A stretch of 41,286 bases of DNA from an uncultured bacterium (GTDB lineage: Bacteria; Bipolaricaulota; Bipolaricaulia; UBA7950; UBA9294), in the NCBI GenBank assembly GCA_913009415.1, contig CAJVYM010000009.1, forward strand, positions 1 through 41,286, in the 5' to 3' direction. Position 1 is the first letter of the stretch. Each line of letters opens with the position of its first letter. Below the pieces are notes generated by a model. The model did not search any database, was not told where the DNA came from, and saw only the letters and a list, made by a program, of their open reading frames with translations. The position numbers and the translations under genes were made by a program. Positions 23,520-33,001 of this stretch are shown one piece after another.

Positions 23520-26500
23520 CTACTTCTTCACGACCTCGGCGTGATCGATCGTAAGATCGCCGTTGTAGTCGTCGATCGTCAGGACGACGTGCGGCTGGAC
23601 GACGCGGTAGTTGCTAAGCGAGTACTCCACCACGTAGCGGTAGTCGTCCTCGGAACCATCGCCGTCAAAGTCGCCTTTCTTCACGTCCCTCGGAGCAAGG
23701 ATCCGCACCCGCACATCGACGAGACCGTTGGAGTCGATGTCGATTGCTACCGAATTAGCGATACCACAGCAAACGGTCGGCTCCAGCCACATCCGATCGT
23801 CGATCTCCTGATCAAAGTCGAGGTCGATCTTGCAGTAAGCGGTCGGGTGGTCTTCCGGATCGTTGGGGTGCGTCCCGGCAATGATTTCATCATCGTCGGA
23901 GAAGCCGTCGCCATCGGTGTCGATCGGTTGCATCTGCACCGGCTGCAGGATCGGGATCAGTTCCGAGTTGCACGGATCATCATCGAGCCCGTCGATGAAC
24001 CCATCGGAATCGGAGTCACGGTTCGTTGGGTCGAGGACGTCGACGTGACGGACAGTAAAGTCCGGCCCGTCCTCGTCGATCAGACCATCACCATCGTTAT
24101 CGATCCCATCGGGCGGGTCCTCATCGATCAGACCGTCGCCGTCGTTGTCCAACTCGGCGTGCGTGATCTCGGTGCACACGTAGGCGACTTCGGGCCCATC
24201 GAGGATGTAGTCGTTGTCCGTGTCGTGGTCGAGCGGGTTGGTGGGGTTGAACGGGTAAGCGGCGGCCGGGTTCGGCTGGTACCGCTCCGCGTAATCACTC
24301 AACCCATCGTGGTCGGTATCCGGATCACAGGGGTTAGTCTCCGTGGGATACGGAATCGGCGGGCCGGGGAGCGGATCGGCATGGTCGAACTCGCTCGGCA
24401 AGAAGTCGAAGTTCCCGTCATGGTTACGATCCTCGTAGCCATCGGAGAGGCCATCGCCATCGGTGTCAGCGACCAGCGGCTCCAGACAGCCGGGTGCGGG
24501 GTAGGTCACGGTAATCGCCCGGCCAAACAGGTCGGTCGTCGGGATCCAGCTCTGGCGTGAGGTCGAGAAGCTAAGCACCTCGATACCGTCGCCATCCCCA
24601 TCGCCATCCGTGTCGTATTGATTGGGATCGGTCTCTGGCGTTCCCGGCTCACCACTCTGCCATAGCTGCCCGATCGCCCCGTCCCAAGCACCGTTTCCGT
24701 TCTTGTCCTCACCGTAGCCGTGCGGATTCGGGTGATCCCCAATCCCATCGGCACTTCCGGTACGCACGCCACCAGTGCCGCAGTCGCTCAATCCAGGGGT
24801 GGAACACGCCTTACAGATCGGATTGACGGTAACGGTGGGGTGACTGCTTATCATGTATGGGGTTCCCGTTCCGCCGTCGCACAAGCCATCGCCGTCGGTG
24901 TCTGCGTTGGTCGGGTTAGTAGGATTGGACCCAAACACCTCGGCTGAGTCGAGCAGTCCGTCATCATCGGTATCCGGATCAAATGGATCGGTCGGGATCG
25001 GGCCGCCACCGGTTACCTCGTGCCAGTCGTTGCGACCGTCGTCGTCGGTGTCCCAGTCCTGGGGATTCGTACCCAGTCCAACCTCTTGTCCGTCGGTAAG
25101 CCCGTCACCATCGGAGTCCGCATCGCAGACGTTGCAGATTTGGTCATCATGCTGCTCCCCGGTCGCCGGGGTAACAACAGTGCGCACCGTCCCCGGAGCG
25201 GCAACGTCCGCCGCAGGGACATCGTGGAACCCCTCGATGAACGTGTAGGAGTAAGCAAAGCCGTTTGGCCCTGTGTGTGAGATCGGGATCACTGCTCCAT
25301 CCTGCACGCCGTCATCGTCGGAATCGGCATTGTTGACAAACGGACACTGCGTGTCCCGAGTTCCTCCGATCGCCCCAGCTAGGACGCTTACCCCGGTACC
25401 CGTGTAGACGGGAGTGCCACAGGATCCCTCGACCGGATCGGGGAGGTAATCATCATCAGTGTTGATGTCCAACGGGTCCGATTCCTGATCGAAGGTGCGC
25501 TGCGGATGGGTTCCGGGTGTTCCGCCGGTGGCGATCAGCTCGTCGGCGTCCATGATCGTGTCGTCGTCCGAGTCGGCATCCAGTGGATCGGTCCCGGTGG
25601 TATTGACCTCTTCGTAATCGGAGAGGCCGTCGTTGTCCGAGTCGACGTCGAGAGCGGGGACCGTGGGGGCGATAGCCGGACCGGGGGTCGGGGTGAAGGT
25701 GTAGAGCGGTCCGGTACCGGAGTAGTCCGCGACGGGGAGGACGGTGGACCGGCCTTCCGGAGTGACGGTGTTGAACCCTGGAGAAGGCTGGGAATCGGGC
25801 CAAGTCGCGGGCCGCCCGGCGACAGGCCCGCCGCCGAGCTGGGCCACTTCCTCGCCGTCGAGGATCCCATCGCCGTCGGTATCCGGATTGCACAGGTCGG
25901 TTTCGTAGTAGCCGTCGCTCGCCGGAGCGGCCTGAGTGTCGAACGATCCGATGGTACATCCCGATCCGTTCACGCCCCACGTCCCATCGTGGTTGGCGTC
26001 CTCCACGCCGTCCTGCAGCCCGTCGTCATCGGAGTCGTCATCGTTCACGAACGGGCAGTCGAGATCACGTGTTCCGCCAGTAGTGCGGGTGATCCCTAGG
26101 TCAGAGCCCTCCCACTCGATGTTGTCGGTAAGGCCATCGTCATCGGTGTCGATGTCCAGGGGATCGGATTCCTGGTCGAACGTACGCTGCGGCCATGATC
26201 CGCCGGTGCAGATGAGCTCATCGGCATCGCTGATCGTGTCGTTGTCACTATCGGCATCGAGCGGGTCGGTGTGGGTGATGTTCACCTCTTCGTAGTCGGA
26301 CAGACCATCGTTGTCCGAGTCGTCATCCAGGGCGGGCACCGTTGGATCAAGATCAGGGCCACTTACACCCACAGTGGTTGATACACCTTCCGGGATGACC
26401 GTGTTGAACCCCGGCGATGGCTGGGCCGCTGGCCACGTCGAGGGCCGACCGTCCACCGGTCCACCGCCGATCAGGGATGCTTCCTCACCGTCGGTGAGCC

Positions 26501-29500
26501 CATCGCCGTCGGTATCCGGGTTGCACAGGTCCGTCTCCCACAACTCCCCCGACTTGACGGATTGCGTGTTCGATTGCCCGCCCGTGCTCCCCGACCCGAC
26601 ACCGCCGTGGTTGGCGTCCTCTACCCCATCCTGCAGGCCGTCGTCGTCCGAGTCGTCGTCGTTCACGTACGGGCAGACGGTATCGTCGCTCCCACCGTCA
26701 TTGCTGTGGCTCGTCCCCAGGTCGGTGCCATCGTACTCGATGTCATCGGTAAGGCCATCGTCATCGGTGTCGGGATCGAGGGGGTCGGAGATCTGCTGGA
26801 ACTGGCGGTGCGGCCAGGCTCCACCAATGGCGACAAGCTCGTTCACGTCCCAGATCCCGTCCCCGTCGGTGTCGTAGTTCAGCGGGTCGGTGTGGGTGAC
26901 GTTCACTTCCTCGTAGTCGGACAGGCCGTCGTCATCGGAATCGGTGTCCAGGGCGGGATTGGTAATGGTCCCGTAGGGGGTGATAACGTGGACGTCGCCT
27001 GAGCCGAACAGGGCCACCTCTTCGCCGTCGGAGAGGCCGTCTCCATCGGTGTCGGCTAAACAGAGGTGCGTCTCCCCGTGGCCGGTGCTCGCGGCACCGT
27101 TTCCCGTACCCCCGATGGTGCCATCCCAGATTGCATCACCGTTCGTCGATTCGTCCCCATCCGGGATGCCGTCTCCATCGGAGTCGGAGTCGTTGACGTA
27201 AGGCGAGTAGCCTCCGTCCCCATCGACGGTAGAAGCCAGCGTCGTAGCATCAACTGCCAAGTGACCGGAAAGATATTCTACACCGTCATTCAATCCATCG
27301 CCGTCAGTGTCGGGGACAAGTGGCTCACACTGGTCGCGCGTGTCCGCGCGTGCCGTGGTCAATCCTTTATCATTCGAGTCGTAGTCAGTGTATGTAGTAA
27401 CTTCTTGCCAGTCACTTACACCATCGCAGTCCGTGTCCTGAACGCACGGGTCAGTATCGTAGGTGAAGTACTCGGCGCCATCCGCCAACCCGTCTCCGTC
27501 GCTATCCCAGTTATTCGGATCAGGACGTCTTGTTCCTCCGTAGTAGCCACCAGCGACCGCTACCTCAAGGCCATCTGACATGCCGTCGTCGTCCGTGTTC
27601 TTATCGTAGGGATCCGTATGTGTTATGGTGAGCTCGACCACATCAGGAAGGCCGTCACCATCGAGATCGGACGAAATAGTCGTCTGAAAGGCGGAGATGG
27701 CGAGCTTGGTTCCCGAAATCACGGCCGAGATGATGTTTTTCATCGGGATCTCGTAGCCGGTCACGACGACAACTCCGCCCCCCACAAACGGATTCGGGTA
27801 CATGCTGATCGGAATTTGCAGCGCAGAGAGATACATCTGCACACCCGTCAATGCGAGATTTGCTGACTTGAGCCCGAAAATGATGTCTGTGATGTTTGCC
27901 CCTCCGCTTCCGCAGCCGCCGTGACAGTCGGAGCCGTCGGAGCCGTCGCCCCCCCCATCGGTCGGGAATTGATCGGAACGATCGATGTCCTCTGATCCCA
28001 TGGAGTCGAGGTGAACATTGTCATCTGCTTCGTATCTCACGCTCACGTTGGTGAGCAGGGCATCGGAATCCACATCGAACGTGCAGCTTGGAGAAGAACC
28101 GGACAGGCTGCCACACCCTGAGATGTCTTCGTTGGGGTTGCCGACAAGAACGAACTTTCCGGTGAGAGTCGATGGTGTTCCCGCGTTACCGGGATCCTCC
28201 TCCACCGTTGCCGTGCACGTGACACCATCGGCAGTGCTAGATCCCCCGGAGACAGTCGTAATTGTGGGCCTCCTCTGGATCGATTGTACGAACACCCCGG
28301 CGTTATCCTCGTGAATGCCGTCCGATGCCGTGAAGTCCGCTCGGATGGTATCGAACCCTGCGGCGTCGTCAAGACCTGTACACACATAGTCGAAGCTCCA
28401 CTCCCGATTCCCGTCTCCATTTATAGTTGGCCCAGAAAGGTTGCGCGTCTCGCTCGTCCCTGATACGTCGGTCGTGAGAGAGCTGATCGCGCCAGCAGGC
28501 GCAGACGCGGTTCCTTCATCCGCGACGTCTTTCACGGTAATTGTGCAACCGGAGACCATTTGACTCACAAGGATCGGATCCATCGAACAGACTACGCGCG
28601 TTTCAGTGGGACGCAGGTTGACCACGAGATTGTCAGATGTGGACTTCCCGGTGTGGATAGAGGACCCCTCGTAGATTGCGATGATCGTCGTAGTGCCGGC
28701 GTCGTATGCCCCAGGCGTATAGGTCACGGTGCAATTCCCACTGCTGTCGAGTGAGGGCGCATCGTTTGAGAATGTTCCGTTCTTCCCACCGTCATTGAGG
28801 GTCACCGTGCCCTGCGGGACGGACGGCGTGCCTTCCGTCGTGTCATCCTCAACGTGTACGGTGACCGTAACATCCTGGCCGATGTACGCCGTTGTGGGAT
28901 TGAGGGTCAGGATCATGTCCGCCGCGCGCTTCACGATCTCCTGGGAGTAGGTCCCCGTGCTTGCAACATGAGAGTCGCTTGGCACGTATTCAGCGGTAAT
29001 CGCGTGCGGCGTTGGGTCCGCGCTGGACGGCGTGTAGGTGAAGGTGCACCGTCCAGCCGCATCGAGATTCACGGTTGTTGCGCTCAGTGTCCCGTTCCCT
29101 GTCGGGTTCACCGAGACGTTCACGGAACCGGCCGGTACAGTGGTCCCTGTACCCCCTGACGTATCGACCACCACCACGGTGTATGTGGCAGTGTTGCCCA
29201 CGATCAATGGAGTATCAGCGCCCATCACCTCTGTGCGCGTCGCGGGGTTCGTGTAGGTGTGTGATTCCGTGTCTGACGTTGACGTTGCGTCGAAATTCGG
29301 GTCTTCCCTGTTGTACGAAGCAGTCAGGGTGTACGTGGCCGCCGCGGTTGTCGGATCTGAAGTAATGCTGCAGCTCCACGTTCCGTCGGAATTCACAGTC
29401 CCTGTACACGTGTTGGCCTCGGTAGAGCTGTCCACCACCGTCACGGTTCCCGTGGGGTGACCATCCCCGGGAGAGTCCACTGTTACCGTTCCTGTAACAA

Positions 29501-30626
29501 GGTATGGTTGTCCCAGGACAGAGGAGTCAGGAAGGTCACTGGCAATGTGCGCTGTTGTACTCGCAGGGTTTACTGTCTGAGAAAGTGAAGCGCTGGTGCT
29601 GCCTGCGTAGTTCCCATCTCCGTTGTAGGTAGCGGTAATCAAGATGGGACTATCCTCTGCGTTGAACGCAGCAGTGCATTGTGCCTGAGCGCTACCATCG
29701 AGCGACATGTTCTGGCCACCGACAATCGGAATGCTGTCAGCGTAGAAATCCACCGTGCCTGTGGGCGTTCCTGAACCACTGGTGGGTGCGACGGTTGCAG
29801 TAAATGTAACGGTCTGCCCCGTCACGGAGGGGTTGTGGTTCGATGTCACGGTCGTCGTGGTCGTTGTGCGCACTGTTTGGGTCAACGTATCGCTGCTCCC
29901 AGCGTACTTGCTGTCCCCGTTGTAGGTGGCGATGATCGTGATTGGGCTATTCGAAGCGTCGAACGATGCTGTCACACTTGCCGTTCCGCCACTCAGCGCG
30001 ATCGTGCCGAGAGTCCCTCCGGGACTTGCGGTGAATGTCACGTTCCCACCGATGGCCGGCCCTGTAGCCCAGGATGACGTAACCGTAGCAGTAAGTGTCA
30101 CCGTCTGCCCGGTCACGGATGGATTGATGTTCGATTCCACCGACGTCGTCGTGCCGGCCTTGCTCACCGTCATTGTTTTCGGCGTGGCACTGCAGGCGTT
30201 GAGCTCCGGATCGCAAGACGTACAGCCCTCATAGCTTCCCTCAATTGTGTAGTCTCCTGCTACTGACGGGGAGAACAGGTACTCAACCCCGAACGGCTCG
30301 CCGCCGCTCGTGGCAACCCCGCCCGAAAGGATGTCGCACGTTCCAGAACTGGGCGACTTGACACAGCGAGTCAGTGTCCCGTCAAAGGTAACACCAGAGG
30401 CAGTCTGTGGATTAAGCGTCCACGTGATGGTCACGGCCTGACCTATGACTGGGGAAGAGGGATCCCATGAAATGTCGATCTTCGTGTCTGCCCCGGCCAT
30501 TACACAGGAAGATCCAGCAATTAGAGCCATGACGAGGGTGAAAACGGTTACTAAGACCATTCGGTTCCTCAGCCATGTCTTCAAACTTCCCAGCTCCAAA
30601 ATGGCGTACAACAAATGTCCTTTCAT
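23520..30626 (-). CDS. Giant secreted protein: Ig-like domains plus thrombospondin type 3 repeats
   Basis: 2368 aa. An N-terminal export signal (hydrophobic core at about 22-45, VLVTVFTLVMALIAGSS) is followed by about eight Ig-like domains of the bacterial Ig-like 3/5 type (about 47-880; recurring PSVTGQTVTFTATV and ATYNGDGNYAGS). A Gly/Ser/Cys linker lies around 890, and a non-repetitive hydrophobic segment (TDIIFGLKSANLAL...) at about 905-980. Residues about 985-2260 hold dozens of calcium-binding thrombospondin type 3 units (DTDGDGLSDGEE). The C-terminal ~100-residue domain (IDLDFDQEIDDRMW...) is also DxDxDG-like. It is strongly acidic and probably a calcium-stabilised surface fibre or adhesin. 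No LPXTG or type IX sorting domain is evident. The start at 30626 has TAGGAGGG; it lies 9 nt after the beta-barrel-like gene, so both are co-transcribed. Confidence 0.9.
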   Translation of the reverse strand: MKGHLLYAILELGSLKTWLRNRMVLVTVFTLVMALIAGSSCVMAGADTKIDISWDPSSPVIGQAVTITWTLNPQTASGVTFDGTLTRCVKSPSSGTCDILSGGVATSGGEPFGVEYLFSPSVAGDYTIEGSYEGCTSCDPELNACSATPKTMTVSKAGTTTSVESNINPSVTGQTVTLTATVTSSWATGPAIGGNVTFTASPGGTLGTIALSGGTASVTASFDASNSPITIIATYNGDSKYAGSSDTLTQTVRTTTTTTVTSNHNPSVTGQTVTFTATVAPTSGSGTPTGTVDFYADSIPIVGGQNMSLDGSAQAQCTAAFNAEDSPILITATYNGDGNYAGSTSASLSQTVNPASTTAHIASDLPDSSVLGQPYLVTGTVTVDSPGDGHPTGTVTVVDSSTEANTCTGTVNSDGTWSCSITSDPTTAAATYTLTASYNREDPNFDATSTSDTESHTYTNPATRTEVMGADTPLIVGNTATYTVVVVDTSGGTGTTVPAGSVNVSVNPTGNGTLSATTVNLDAAGRCTFTYTPSSADPTPHAITAEYVPSDSHVASTGTYSQEIVKRAADMILTLNPTTAYIGQDVTVTVHVEDDTTEGTPSVPQGTVTLNDGGKNGTFSNDAPSLDSSGNCTVTYTPGAYDAGTTTIIAIYEGSSIHTGKSTSDNLVVNLRPTETRVVCSMDPILVSQMVSGCTITVKDVADEGTASAPAGAISSLTTDVSGTSETRNLSGPTINGDGNREWSFDYVCTGLDDAAGFDTIRADFTASDGIHEDNAGVFVQSIQRRPTITTVSGGSSTADGVTCTATVEEDPGNAGTPSTLTGKFVLVGNPNEDISGCGSLSGSSPSCTFDVDSDALLTNVSVRYEADDNVHLDSMGSEDIDRSDQFPTDGGGDGSDGSDCHGGCGSGGANITDIIFGLKSANLALTGVQMYLSALQIPISMYPNPFVGGGVVVVTGYEIPMKNIISAVISGTKLAISAFQTTISSDLDGDGLPDVVELTITHTDPYDKNTDDDGMSDGLEVAVAGGYYGGTRRPDPNNWDSDGDGLADGAEYFTYDTDPCVQDTDCDGVSDWQEVTTYTDYDSNDKGLTTARADTRDQCEPLVPDTDGDGLNDGVEYLSGHLAVDATTLASTVDGDGGYSPYVNDSDSDGDGIPDGDESTNGDAIWDGTIGGTGNGAASTGHGETHLCLADTDGDGLSDGEEVALFGSGDVHVITPYGTITNPALDTDSDDDGLSDYEEVNVTHTDPLNYDTDGDGIWDVNELVAIGGAWPHRQFQQISDPLDPDTDDDGLTDDIEYDGTDLGTSHSNDGGSDDTVCPYVNDDDSDDDGLQDGVEDANHGGVGSGSTGGQSNTQSVKSGELWETDLCNPDTDGDGLTDGEEASLIGGGPVDGRPSTWPAAQPSPGFNTVIPEGVSTTVGVSGPDLDPTVPALDDDSDNDGLSDYEEVNITHTDPLDADSDNDTISDADELICTGGSWPQRTFDQESDPLDIDTDDDGLTDNIEWEGSDLGITRTTGGTRDLDCPFVNDDDSDDDGLQDGVEDANHDGTWGVNGSGCTIGSFDTQAAPASDGYYETDLCNPDTDGDGILDGEEVAQLGGGPVAGRPATWPDSQPSPGFNTVTPEGRSTVLPVADYSGTGPLYTFTPTPGPAIAPTVPALDVDSDNDGLSDYEEVNTTGTDPLDADSDDDTIMDADELIATGGTPGTHPQRTFDQESDPLDINTDDDYLPDPVEGSCGTPVYTGTGVSVLAGAIGGTRDTQCPFVNNADSDDDGVQDGAVIPISHTGPNGFAYSYTFIEGFHDVPAADVAAPGTVRTVVTPATGEQHDDQICNVCDADSDGDGLTDGQEVGLGTNPQDWDTDDDGRNDWHEVTGGGPIPTDPFDPDTDDDGLLDSAEVFGSNPTNPTNADTDGDGLCDGGTGTPYMISSHPTVTVNPICKACSTPGLSDCGTGGVRTGSADGIGDHPNPHGYGEDKNGNGAWDGAIGQLWQSGEPGTPETDPNQYDTDGDGDGDGIEVLSFSTSRQSWIPTTDLFGRAITVTYPAPGCLEPLVADTDGDGLSDGYEDRNHDGNFDFLPSEFDHADPLPGPPIPYPTETNPCDPDTDHDGLSDYAERYQPNPAAAYPFNPTNPLDHDTDNDYILDGPEVAYVCTEITHAELDNDGDGLIDEDPPDGIDNDGDGLIDEDGPDFTVRHVDVLDPTNRDSDSDGFIDGLDDDPCNSELIPILQPVQMQPIDTDGDGFSDDDEIIAGTHPNDPEDHPTAYCKIDLDFDQEIDDRMWLEPTVCCGIANSVAIDIDSNGLVDVRVRILAPRDVKKGDFDGDGSEDDYRYVVEYSLSNYRVVQPHVVLTIDDYNGDLTIDHAEVVKK
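25612..27200 (-). repeat. Three long intragenic repeats within the TSP3 region
   Basis: Besides the short calcium repeats, a module of roughly 207-226 codons recurs. The landmark TTCGTAGTCGGA-type segment (encoding SDYEEVN) lies at about 25611, 26289 and 26910, spacing 678 and 621 nt. Each module has the order SDYEEVN, PL(D/N)-D-DT-DADEL, GTxP-QRTFDQESDPLD, DDDSDDDGLQDGVEDAN, NPDTDGDG, GRPxTWP-xQPSPGFNT. This indicates recent tandem duplication. Confidence 0.75.
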
Positions 30627-30635
30627 CTCGCCCTC

Positions 30636-31946
30636 CTAAAATACCACGCCGGCGGTGACCGCGGCGCGTGTCAGTCCATATCGCCCAAATGTTGCCCGCA
30701 CCGTCACCACCGCTGGGCTAAACCGGAACGTCAGCGAGCTTCCCAAACTGGCAAAGCCGAACTTCTCGGCACGATTGGCAAATGCCACGCTCGTCCCCGC
30801 AGAGAAGATCCCCTGCGATAGCGACAGCCTCATTGATAATCCGGTCATCCCCCGCTCCAACCCCGAAGCCGTCATCGAGAACCTCCCGGTCATCGCTCCC
30901 ATGTTCAATCCCGTGCCAAAGCTTAACGACATCGATCTAAGTTCCAGCGTGTCCAACGCAAACGCGACCCGAAACGGCTCCATGCTGATTGAAAGCGTCA
31001 CCCCACCAAACTTCGGCGGAAATGGCGCGAGTGTTACTGATCCACTGATACTAACCTTGTCCCATAACCTGCCGGAGAGGCTAATCCCCGTTCTGAATGA
31101 TGTTGTCTCCGTACCCGTAGGTGGCTTTCTGTACGAAAAACTCGTTCCAAGCATCACCGATTGAAATGCCGTACCTCCCAAATTCATATCCGCAAGCTTA
31201 ATGCCGCTGATACCAATGCGAGCAAAGAAGTTGTCGGGCAAGACGCTGCCGGTAGCAGAATACCCTTTTATGCTCCTGCCCGATTGCGATGCGTTGATTC
31301 CCAAGCTTGCGCTCATCGAGAAGCCTGCTTGCGCGCGCCAACTGGCGGAGACCAAGCTTCCAACAGCGAAGCTCTGGCTCTGCACCGGGTAGTATAGCGG
31401 CGTGTAGGAAGATCCGGGATTGGGAAAGTTGATGTCTTCAAGCATTGCCAGGGTTTTCATGCTGAATCCGGATATCGAGGTTGAAAGCGTAACCCGTGCC
31501 TTGATGAACATGATGTCCGCTGGCGGGATGATCACCGAGTTTGGCAGGTTGTTGACGTCATTGACCGCCTCAAAGGGAACGGCAAACCACATCTCGGGGA
31601 CGATGCTCAGCCTGTCGAACTGAATCTCGTAGAAGGGCAGGTCCCCCAGGTCAAGCGGTGCCTTGATCACGCAGTGCTCCGGCCCGGCCGTGTTCACCAC
31701 GGCATCAATATTCAGGTCGGCAAATCCGAAGCTAGCGTTCAGAATGAGGTTTGATGCAATAGCGAACTCGAGCATGACAAACTCGCTCGGCGTATTGAGC
31801 TTAATCTCCCCAGTTAACGTCGTCGGAATTCGCCGAGCGACAAGATCCAGCCCAAAACGCCCCGAGATCTGCGCGAATGCCGCACACCCCCCGATGATCA
31901 CCAATGCTATCGGGCAGCAGATCCAACAGAAGGTTCTCCTTGGCAT
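30636..31946 (-). CDS. Predicted outer-membrane beta-barrel-like protein, partner of the giant TSP3 protein
   Basis: 436 aa. The signal sequence MPRRTFCWICCPIALVIIGG is followed by CAAFAQ; cleavage could be at AFA-Q or, as a lipoprotein, before the Cys (IGGC lipobox-like). The mature part is a long series of amphipathic strands with alternating pattern (FRTGISLSGRLWDKVSISGSVTL, FRVAFALDTLELRSMSLSFG) ending in GVVF with a terminal Phe, typical of outer-membrane proteins. No family is recognised. ATG 31946 follows GGGAGGG. It is the first gene of a two-gene unit with the giant secreted protein; a role as surface anchor or export pore for it is an inference from context only. Confidence 0.75.
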   Translation of the reverse strand: MPRRTFCWICCPIALVIIGGCAAFAQISGRFGLDLVARRIPTTLTGEIKLNTPSEFVMLEFAIASNLILNASFGFADLNIDAVVNTAGPEHCVIKAPLDLGDLPFYEIQFDRLSIVPEMWFAVPFEAVNDVNNLPNSVIIPPADIMFIKARVTLSTSISGFSMKTLAMLEDINFPNPGSSYTPLYYPVQSQSFAVGSLVSASWRAQAGFSMSASLGINASQSGRSIKGYSATGSVLPDNFFARIGISGIKLADMNLGGTAFQSVMLGTSFSYRKPPTGTETTSFRTGISLSGRLWDKVSISGSVTLAPFPPKFGGVTLSISMEPFRVAFALDTLELRSMSLSFGTGLNMGAMTGRFSMTASGLERGMTGLSMRLSLSQGIFSAGTSVAFANRAEKFGFASLGSSLTFRFSPAVVTVRATFGRYGLTRAAVTAGVVF

Positions 31947-32764
31947 TCTCGCCCTCCCTGTTTAAATGTTATGCGATGTTATGTCACCTTCCTGCAGTGG
32001 TCTCTTCGCTGTTGACGAAGCAAAATGCCCTTCGATCAATGAAGAGCATTCTTAAGATACATCCTCTACACAGCGCCACTACAGCCACTAAACCTTCTCC
32101 CCGACCCTGGCAGCCCGGCGGTCTCCTTAGAGATCCGTAGCTTTGTACAGCCGCTTCGCAGCGGGGTTACCGTATTCAGGATCTAGCTTTAATACATCAA
32201 TATGCTTAAACCACTATACAAGGATTCGGGCGCTTTGTCAATAGCTGTGTCTCTTCGCCTAGAACATACTACAAACAATACTCTTTTCATCCTCAGATAC
32301 CACTCAAAGAAAGCGGTTATCACAGAACACGGATCCAGAGGAGGTATTTGTTTTGACAGCGCCACGGAAATGCCTCTTGTGTTTCCAGTGGTTTCCTTTG
32401 CGTCCTGTCTGTCAGAACACGACGGCAGACAGGCCTTTGCGTGAGAATGCTCTTGCCTTCCTCATTACCTGTCACTCACAACCCATCACTGTTTCTCGTC
32501 TCTGCGTGAGACACAAACTTCTTTCACACGCCCGCCAAGATCGCTAAGAAAGACTGGCACGTTCTGTTCTTCTCCGATATCGAGGTTTGACTTGCTGGCT
32601 CTTGCGTTGATGGATACCGAGAACGTTGGACACCAGGCCTGACGCTACCACAAGAAATGCATTGCTTTCGTAGCGTGGTAGCTTGCCTGCCACGTTCAGG
32701 CACGGCTCGCAACACGCGCCTCACGCGGCTATGGTCAACCAAATGGCGCGAACAACGGTGAGTC
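31947..32764. other. 818-bp gap with hairpins and degenerate repeats
   Basis: No convincing gene on either strand. Seen here: hairpin CCGCT-TCGC-AGCGG (32151-32164); inverted repeat CCTGTCTG (32404-32411) / CAGACAGG (32426-32433); TCTCTGCGTGAGACACAAAC at about 32500, similar to 22519-22550; and a CTTG-loop hairpin at 32670-32693. It should also hold the promoter of the beta-barrel/giant protein unit, which I cannot single out. Confidence 0.6.
32670..32693 (+). repeat. CTTG-loop hairpin repeat, copy 3
   Basis: GTAGC, stem GTGGTAG (32675-32681), loop CTTGC, stem CTGCCAC (32687-32693); seven pairs with one G-U. Same flank, loop and stem length as copies 1 and 2, different stem sequence. A GACGCTACCACAAG relic lies just upstream (32641-32654). 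Confidence 0.7.
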
Positions 32765-33001
32765 CTAACGCTTCCGGCGGCGCGCGAGCTGGCGAAGGCC
32801 GGGCAGGCTCACCATGTCTTTGTAGCCGCTTGTGAGAAAGGTGACCTCATTCTTGGCCATTCCCATCCGTCGCAGGGTGCGGGAAAACCTGTGGACCGAC
32901 CTTTGCCGCCTGTAGAGATAGCCTATCATCATCCCGCCGGTAGCGACGATGAGCTTTACGATCGATGCGGTAATGGCGAGTATGTGAACTATCCGTTTCA
33001 G
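32765..33001 (-). CDS. Small membrane protein of the ECF sigma operon, apparent CTG start
   Basis: A 78-codon frame that has no ATG/GTG/TTG near its 5' end. It begins at CTG (33001-32999) 7 nt after AGGAGG and overlaps the stop of the upstream gene as CTGA. Product: a hydrophobic N-terminal segment (residues about 4-30, IVHILAITASIVKLIVATGGMMIGYLY), then a very basic tail (RRQRSVHRFSRTLRRMGMAK...QLARRRKR), consistent with one membrane span and a positively charged cytoplasmic side. The internal ATG ATG at codons 24-25 would remove most of the span. The tight overlap with the operon and an intact frame to TAG support it; no homologue is recognised. Confidence 0.55.
   Translation of the reverse strand: MKRIVHILAITASIVKLIVATGGMMIGYLYRRQRSVHRFSRTLRRMGMAKNEVTFLTSGYKDMVSLPGLRQLARRRKR

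Noticed and set aside
23421-24560. Long plus-strand frame (379 codons) rich in Val, Asp and Ile opposite the giant gene
   Set aside because: It is the antisense of the thrombospondin-type repeats, whose GAT/GAC-GGx codon bias keeps the opposite frames open, and it starts in the TTCCGCC array.
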